Origin: a virus
Length of the DNA stretch: 20,241 nucleotides
IMG/VR virus record: IMGVR_UViG_3300048573_000007
Coordinates: 1 to 20,241 of that record
Direction: 5' to 3' (one strand)
The notes under the pieces are model-generated. The model worked only from the letters and a program-made list of their open reading frames with translations, ran no database searches and had not been told where the DNA came from. This document shows, in pieces, positions 19,803-20,241 of the stretch; the stretch's first letter is position 1; each line of letters opens with the position of its first letter. The position numbers and the translations under genes were made by a program.

Positions 19803-20241
19803 TTAAAACACCTGAGTTGAGCCGTAGTACACAGCAGTTACAGCAGAACTTCCATAGTACAGTTGAGTGACGTTAGTAGAACCGTAGTAAATATCAGAAG
19901 CAGAAGCAGCGGACACCTGACCATTGATGTAGCTAACGGACAAATACTCCATCGTGCCGTCATTGGACAGAAAACTAAGGCCCGTGTTGTTGCCCATATC
20001 CATTGACAACACACCCATGTTCCACGCTGTCGGCTTCTTCAGAATCGCCTGAGTCGTGTTGGTCGAGCCAAGCTGCAACAGGTTTCCCAATGCGCCACTG
20101 ATTGTGAAGCTGGTGAACTCGTTGGTCGTGCCTCCTGTGAACTGGATGCGTCCAATGGCTGTATTGGTCAGTCCTGCGAACTTGTTGGAGCCTGTGACGG
20201 TCAGCGTGCCCGTGCCGCCTTGGTTCAGTGTGGGGTAGGTC
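19803..20241 (-). CDS. beta-repeat surface/structural protein, 5'-truncated by window edge
   Basis: The frame is open to the right edge of the window, so only the C-terminal 145 residues are seen; a TTG at 20090 is not a credible start. The visible N-part is a repetitive Gly/Thr-rich beta region (LNQGGTGTLTVTGSNKFAGL, then IGRIQFTGGTTNEFTSFTIS), resembling beta-helix or autotransporter-like repeats of surface fibres. A short globular part follows (ILKKPTAWNMGVLSMDMG). The C-terminus has three tandem YYGS units ending GSTQVF, a style of repeat seen at the ends of many phage structural proteins. The part above about 19980 is visibly more GC-rich than the rest. Probably a head fibre, decoration or tail protein. 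Confidence 0.7.
   Translation of the reverse strand, partial: TYPTLNQGGTGTLTVTGSNKFAGLTNTAIGRIQFTGGTTNEFTSFTISGALGNLLQLGSTNTTQAILKKPTAWNMGVLSMDMGNNTGLSFLSNDGTMEYLSVSYINGQVSAASASDIYYGSTNVTQLYYGSSAVTAVYYGSTQVF
19806..19889 (-). repeat. three tandem YYGS peptide repeats
   Basis: Encodes YYGSTNVTQL, YYGSSAVTAV and YYGSTQVF at the extreme C-terminus of the truncated surface protein. The period is 10 residues (30 nt). Confidence 0.85.

Noticed and set aside
20056-20238. 60-aa + strand frame at the right edge
   Set aside because: Antisense to the beta-repeat protein; Val/Pro-rich shadow of Gly/Thr-rich codons.
1-20241. CRISPR array, insertion sequence, attachment site or defence island
   Set aside because: No regularly spaced direct repeats, transposase, integrase or inverted-repeat ends seen; the only mobile gene is the HNH endonuclease.

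Overview
The window is part of a tailed double-stranded DNA phage genome, most likely a podovirus infecting a Gram-negative (proteobacterial-type) host. The evidence is a T7-like family A DNA polymerase, endonuclease I and 5'-3' exonuclease, and a tail/internal-virion gene order like T7 genes 11 to 16. Shine-Dalgarno sites are strong, genes overlap end to end, and one near-consensus sigma70-type promoter is present. No phage RNA polymerase, integrase, terminase, portal or capsid gene lies in the window. Podoviruses of the Zobellviridae/HMO-2011 kind come to mind from gene content, but I cannot assign a taxon from the sequence alone.

Left arm (1-11239, all + strand): replication, recombination and nucleotide supply. 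It opens with the C-terminal part of the DNA polymerase. Next come a strong promoter, a tRNA-Leu(UAA) with encoded CCA, a gp2.5-like single-strand binding protein, a PAPS-reductase-like PP-loop protein, the 5'-3' exonuclease and endonuclease I. ThyX, a MazG-like pyrophosphohydrolase, a metallophosphoesterase, a DUF3310 protein and class I ribonucleotide reductase (nrdB, nrdA) with a short glutaredoxin follow. An HNH homing endonuclease gene sits exactly between nrdB and nrdA. The arm ends with PhoH, a small unknown and a ClpP-like serine protease. Together these genes would make dTMP and dNTPs, replicate the genome and resolve recombination junctions.

Junction (11240-11286): a 14-bp stem flanked by an A-tract and a T-rich run, a good bidirectional terminator between convergent arms.

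Right arm (11287-20241, all - strand; read from high to low coordinates): a 5'-truncated beta-rich surface-type protein, a small virion-type protein, a gp11-like tail adaptor, a gp12-like nozzle, a short tail fibre/collar protein, a gp13-like small protein, three Ala/Gly/Gln-rich proteins in the gp14/15/16 positions, then the lysis genes (M15 endolysin, three-TM-type holin, one-TM protein). Genes overlap by 1-4 nt or are separated by at most 11 nt, so this is one late operon whose promoter lies outside the window. No stretch over 300 bases lacks a gene; the largest intergenic region (about 943-1202) holds the promoter, the tRNA and a possible RNA hairpin.

The most interesting items are the promoter-tRNA-ssb unit with an RBS-in-loop hairpin, the cysteine-rich PP-loop protein in the replication operon, the near-seamless homing-endonuclease insertion, the same helical peptide at both ends of the 620-aa putative ejection protein, and a GC-rich block at the right edge.
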